DNA from: an uncultured Collinsella sp.
GTDB lineage: Bacteria > Actinomycetota > Coriobacteriia > Coriobacteriales > Coriobacteriaceae
DNA: 64,000 nucleotides
Direction of reading: 5' to 3'
Assembly: GCA_902464485.1 (NCBI GenBank)
Contig: CABQJJ010000004.1
Location: 1 to 64,000 of the forward strand
This document shows, piece after piece, positions 62,388 through 64,000 of this stretch. The position numbers and the translations under genes are program-made. The notes under the pieces were generated by a model. That model saw nothing but the letters and a program-made list of their open reading frames with translations. It was not told where the DNA came from and searched no databases. Numbering within the stretch: the first letter of the stretch is position 1; each line of letters opens with the position of its first letter.

Positions 62388-63578
62388 TTATTGGTCGAGC
62401 CCGTCCATTTTCCGGGCGACTTTATCCATCTGATCGTTGCTGATCTTTTTATCATTTTTGCGTCGAATACGCTGTTCGTGCGCTTTGCAGCAATAGCCAT
62501 TTTTGTCACGAGCGTTGTTTCGCTCTTTGAACCGGTCTTCGTTCGCGTCTTCTTGCTTGACGTAGGCCCTCATTTTCTGCTGGCGGATTTTGTACGGTCG
62601 CCCGCATTCTCGGCAAGTGTTCCAGGAGAAATGGCTTTCAAGGGTTTCTAGTAGTTGTATCGCCCAAGCTCTTGTTAGGCTTCCGTAAATCGGGTTTTGG
62701 CCGTTTAAATTCCGGTTGACCATTCGACGTAAAGTTTGCTCTTGAATGAAGGTATGGGGTTCTGGCTGAGGGTTAATAGCGAGGTCGATGAATGTTGCCA
62801 GGGCAACTTCTATTGTCTTGAATTGATTGCTCACCCATATCTTGGTTCCTTCGTCCATTTCAAATGTTCCGGGTTTGGCTACTGCTAACTGGGACTTAGA
62901 CGCGTCGAACATCTGGAGCGCCATACGTAGCTGCGAAAATCTGTTTTCAATAATCTCCTTGTTTTGGGAGATGCATACTTGATGCAGAACATAGTCGTAT
63001 GCACGGTCACCGTAAGCTGCTTTGCCTGTGAATAGAAGCGTAGCTAATTGCATGAATGCCATCGTTGTAACGAGATCGTCCAACAGTATGACCTGTTCCT
63101 TCTTGTATCTAATATCTTCGATTAAGTTTGCGACTTCTGTTCCCTGAGAGCGCCCCTTATCTTTGAAGTTATTAAACAAGGCGCACTCGGGGTTTAGGCT
63201 GATTTCAGAACACCTTTCTGATGCATTCAATGCGTCGTACCAAATATCTAGACCATCTTGCTCCGGTTTATCGGAGAAGACGTCATTTGAAGTAAAACGC
63301 TTTTCAACACGCTCTGATTGCCCCGCGTATGGGGTGACGGGAAGTCCATACCGCTCGACAAATTGAATGATTTTCTTTGGATCTGTCAGATCTACGTCTA
63401 AAAGGGTCCCGGTGGAGAAGCCCGAGGGGATGCCGTAGGCCGTCGAATGGGGTTTACAGATAAGCGCGGGGCGTTCCATTCCAAAAATATCTAAATTTTT
63501 CTCTCGACATGAGGGCAACATCCACGGTTTGATTTCGGCTGCTATAGGTGCCGGTACTTCGATTGCGGGGTGACTCAT
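62388..63578 (-). CDS. Unknown protein with C-terminal zinc-binding motif (mobile-element type)
   Basis: A 396-aa protein that I do not recognise. The bulk (residues about 1-320) is mixed alpha/beta to helical with no membrane segment. Near the C-terminus it has TCRECGRPY (two Cys) and, about 35 residues later, GYCCKAHEQRIRRKN (two Cys and a His). The spacing resembles CGNR-type zinc fingers, which bind nucleic acid, and the last 60 residues are highly basic. GC content is clearly lower than in the core genes. ATG follows AAGGAGAG on the minus strand. It lies just behind tRNA-Thr and is divergent from a small HTH gene, so it is probably part of an integrated element. Confidence 0.65.
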   Translation of the reverse strand: MSHPAIEVPAPIAAEIKPWMLPSCREKNLDIFGMERPALICKPHSTAYGIPSGFSTGTLLDVDLTDPKKIIQFVERYGLPVTPYAGQSERVEKRFTSNDVFSDKPEQDGLDIWYDALNASERCSEISLNPECALFNNFKDKGRSQGTEVANLIEDIRYKKEQVILLDDLVTTMAFMQLATLLFTGKAAYGDRAYDYVLHQVCISQNKEIIENRFSQLRMALQMFDASKSQLAVAKPGTFEMDEGTKIWVSNQFKTIEVALATFIDLAINPQPEPHTFIQEQTLRRMVNRNLNGQNPIYGSLTRAWAIQLLETLESHFSWNTCRECGRPYKIRQQKMRAYVKQEDANEDRFKERNNARDKNGYCCKAHEQRIRRKNDKKISNDQMDKVARKMDGLDQ

Positions 63579-63624
63579 AGCTCTCTCCTTAGCGCTGTCA
63601 ACCGAATTTCACGTTCCATTCGTA

Positions 63625-63636
63625 TCGTATATACGA
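63625..63636. promoter_or_regulatory. Palindromic operator candidate TCGTATATACGA
   Basis: A perfect 12-bp palindrome in the 118-bp gap between the divergent zinc-motif gene and the HTH gene. It is placed where a repressor could control both promoters. Confidence 0.4.
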
Positions 63637-63696
63637 CATCATCCGTTGTAAAGCGTAGTGTGTGAATTGCATTCGAACTAAACGAAAGGAGTCTAA

Positions 63697-63945
63697 ATGA
63701 ACGGTATGGATTCGCAGAAACGAGACGCGATCGCGCGTAAAGCGTGGTGCCAGGCAATCGTCAAGCTGCCATCCGCATACGTCACCTCGCGAGATATCGC
63801 CAAGTTGCTGAATGTCTGTAAGACCAAATCTATACAGATTCTTAAGGCGGCCGGCGGCGTGAAGATTGCCGGCGTCTGGCGCGTGGACAAGGCCGATCTG
63901 ATCTTATACCTGGCCTCTATGGAAGAAGGCAACGATGTGTTCTAA
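63697..63945 (+). CDS. Small helix-turn-helix protein (excisionase-like)
   Basis: An 82-aa protein with an HTH around residues 28-60: VTSRDIAKLLNVCKTKSIQILK, then a Gly-Gly turn and the wing-like GVWRVDKADLILYL. This is the layout of MerR-like excisionase and phage HTH proteins. The product could be an excisionase or a small regulator. ATG follows AAAGGAGTCTAA. The next open frame overlaps its end. Position behind tRNA-Thr fits the first genes of an integrated element. Confidence 0.7.
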   Translation: MNGMDSQKRDAIARKAWCQAIVKLPSAYVTSRDIAKLLNVCKTKSIQILKAAGGVKIAGVWRVDKADLILYLASMEEGNDVF

Positions 63946-64000
63946 GACAATCGCCGAGGCCTTGGCAGATGCGTTGCCCGTCGACGGTACGCGCGGTTGC
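63935..64000 (+). CDS. Start of an unknown gene, cut by the window end
   Basis: An ATG overlapping the 3' end of the HTH gene by 11 bp opens a frame of 22 codons (MCSKTIAEALADALPVDG...) that runs off the window. A purine-rich GAAGAAGG lies upstream. Too little is visible to name it; overlap with the HTH gene suggests they are co-translated. Confidence 0.45.
   Translation, partial: MCSKTIAEALADALPVDGTRGC

Noticed and set aside
63575..63757. 60-codon minus-strand gene overlapping the HTH start
   Set aside because: It runs through the promoter region and the start of the better supported HTH gene, without a ribosome-binding site; only a 14-codon leader is conceivable.

Overview
The window is a dense, GC-rich (roughly 60%) bacterial chromosome segment. 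Gene order, protein style and the combination of features (amaP-DUF2273-asp23, a DUF6020-like membrane protein, a Tat-lipoprotein aryl sulfotransferase, an FMN-riboswitch ECF riboflavin transporter, a lysyl-tRNA synthetase with an extra tRNA-binding domain, DisA, ClpC) suggest an anaerobic gut actinobacterium of the class Coriobacteriia, most likely Collinsella. That assignment is inference from gene content; no 16S gene is present.

Layout. 0-9 kb: a 3-hydroxyacyl-CoA dehydrogenase, an aryl sulfotransferase split by an in-frame TAG, a DUF389 membrane protein carrying an EF-hand-like loop, an OPT-family transporter, then coaX, a dCMP deaminase and an Nfu-type Fe-S scaffold. 9-17.9 kb: lgt, a large DUF6020-like membrane protein, a YebC regulator, the envelope-stress trio amaP/DUF2273/asp23, a YitT protein and a zinc-ribbon membrane protein. 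18-24.8 kb: two amidohydrolase-type genes, groES-groEL and an NYN-domain nuclease. 25.2-29.6 kb: an FMN riboswitch followed by ribU, a fused double ECF ATPase, ecfT and two FMN-binding split-barrel proteins, which read as one flavin unit. 29.8-34.8 kb: argC-argJ-argB-argD behind two ArgR-like boxes. 35.3-44.6 kb: tRNA-Val, asnB with a terminator in its long leader, a MurE-like ligase, a HAD phosphatase, murI-rph-rdgB-dtd, a Veg-like protein, ispE and tRNA-Pro. 44.7-50.6 kb: tatA, greA, lysS, a ThrE-type exporter and a DUF2798-like membrane protein. 50.7-62 kb: clpC, pepD, mntP behind a manganese riboswitch, disA, ispD-ispF, cysS, rlmB and a YacP-type nuclease. 62.2-64 kb: tRNA-Thr followed by AT-richer genes that look like the edge of an integrated element running off the window.

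The core is housekeeping: the MEP isoprenoid pathway (ispE here, ispD and ispF together 14 kb later), arginine synthesis to acetylornithine, protein quality control, and peptidoglycan precursors (murI, a MurE-like ligase). TatA serves Tat substrates such as the aryl sulfotransferase lipoprotein.

The least explained material is intergenic. The window holds many non-coding palindromic repeats: a 129-bp inverted-repeat element in two copies 55 kb apart, a 52-bp hairpin in three copies (two directly behind stop codons), a perfect 33-bp palindrome with a 1-nt loop, a 135-bp element with perfect 30-bp arms, a 150-bp element with perfect 34-bp arms, and many short hairpins with a GGGAC(A/G)GG core. 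Together they look like several families of REP- or MITE-like elements. No transposase that could move them lies in the window.
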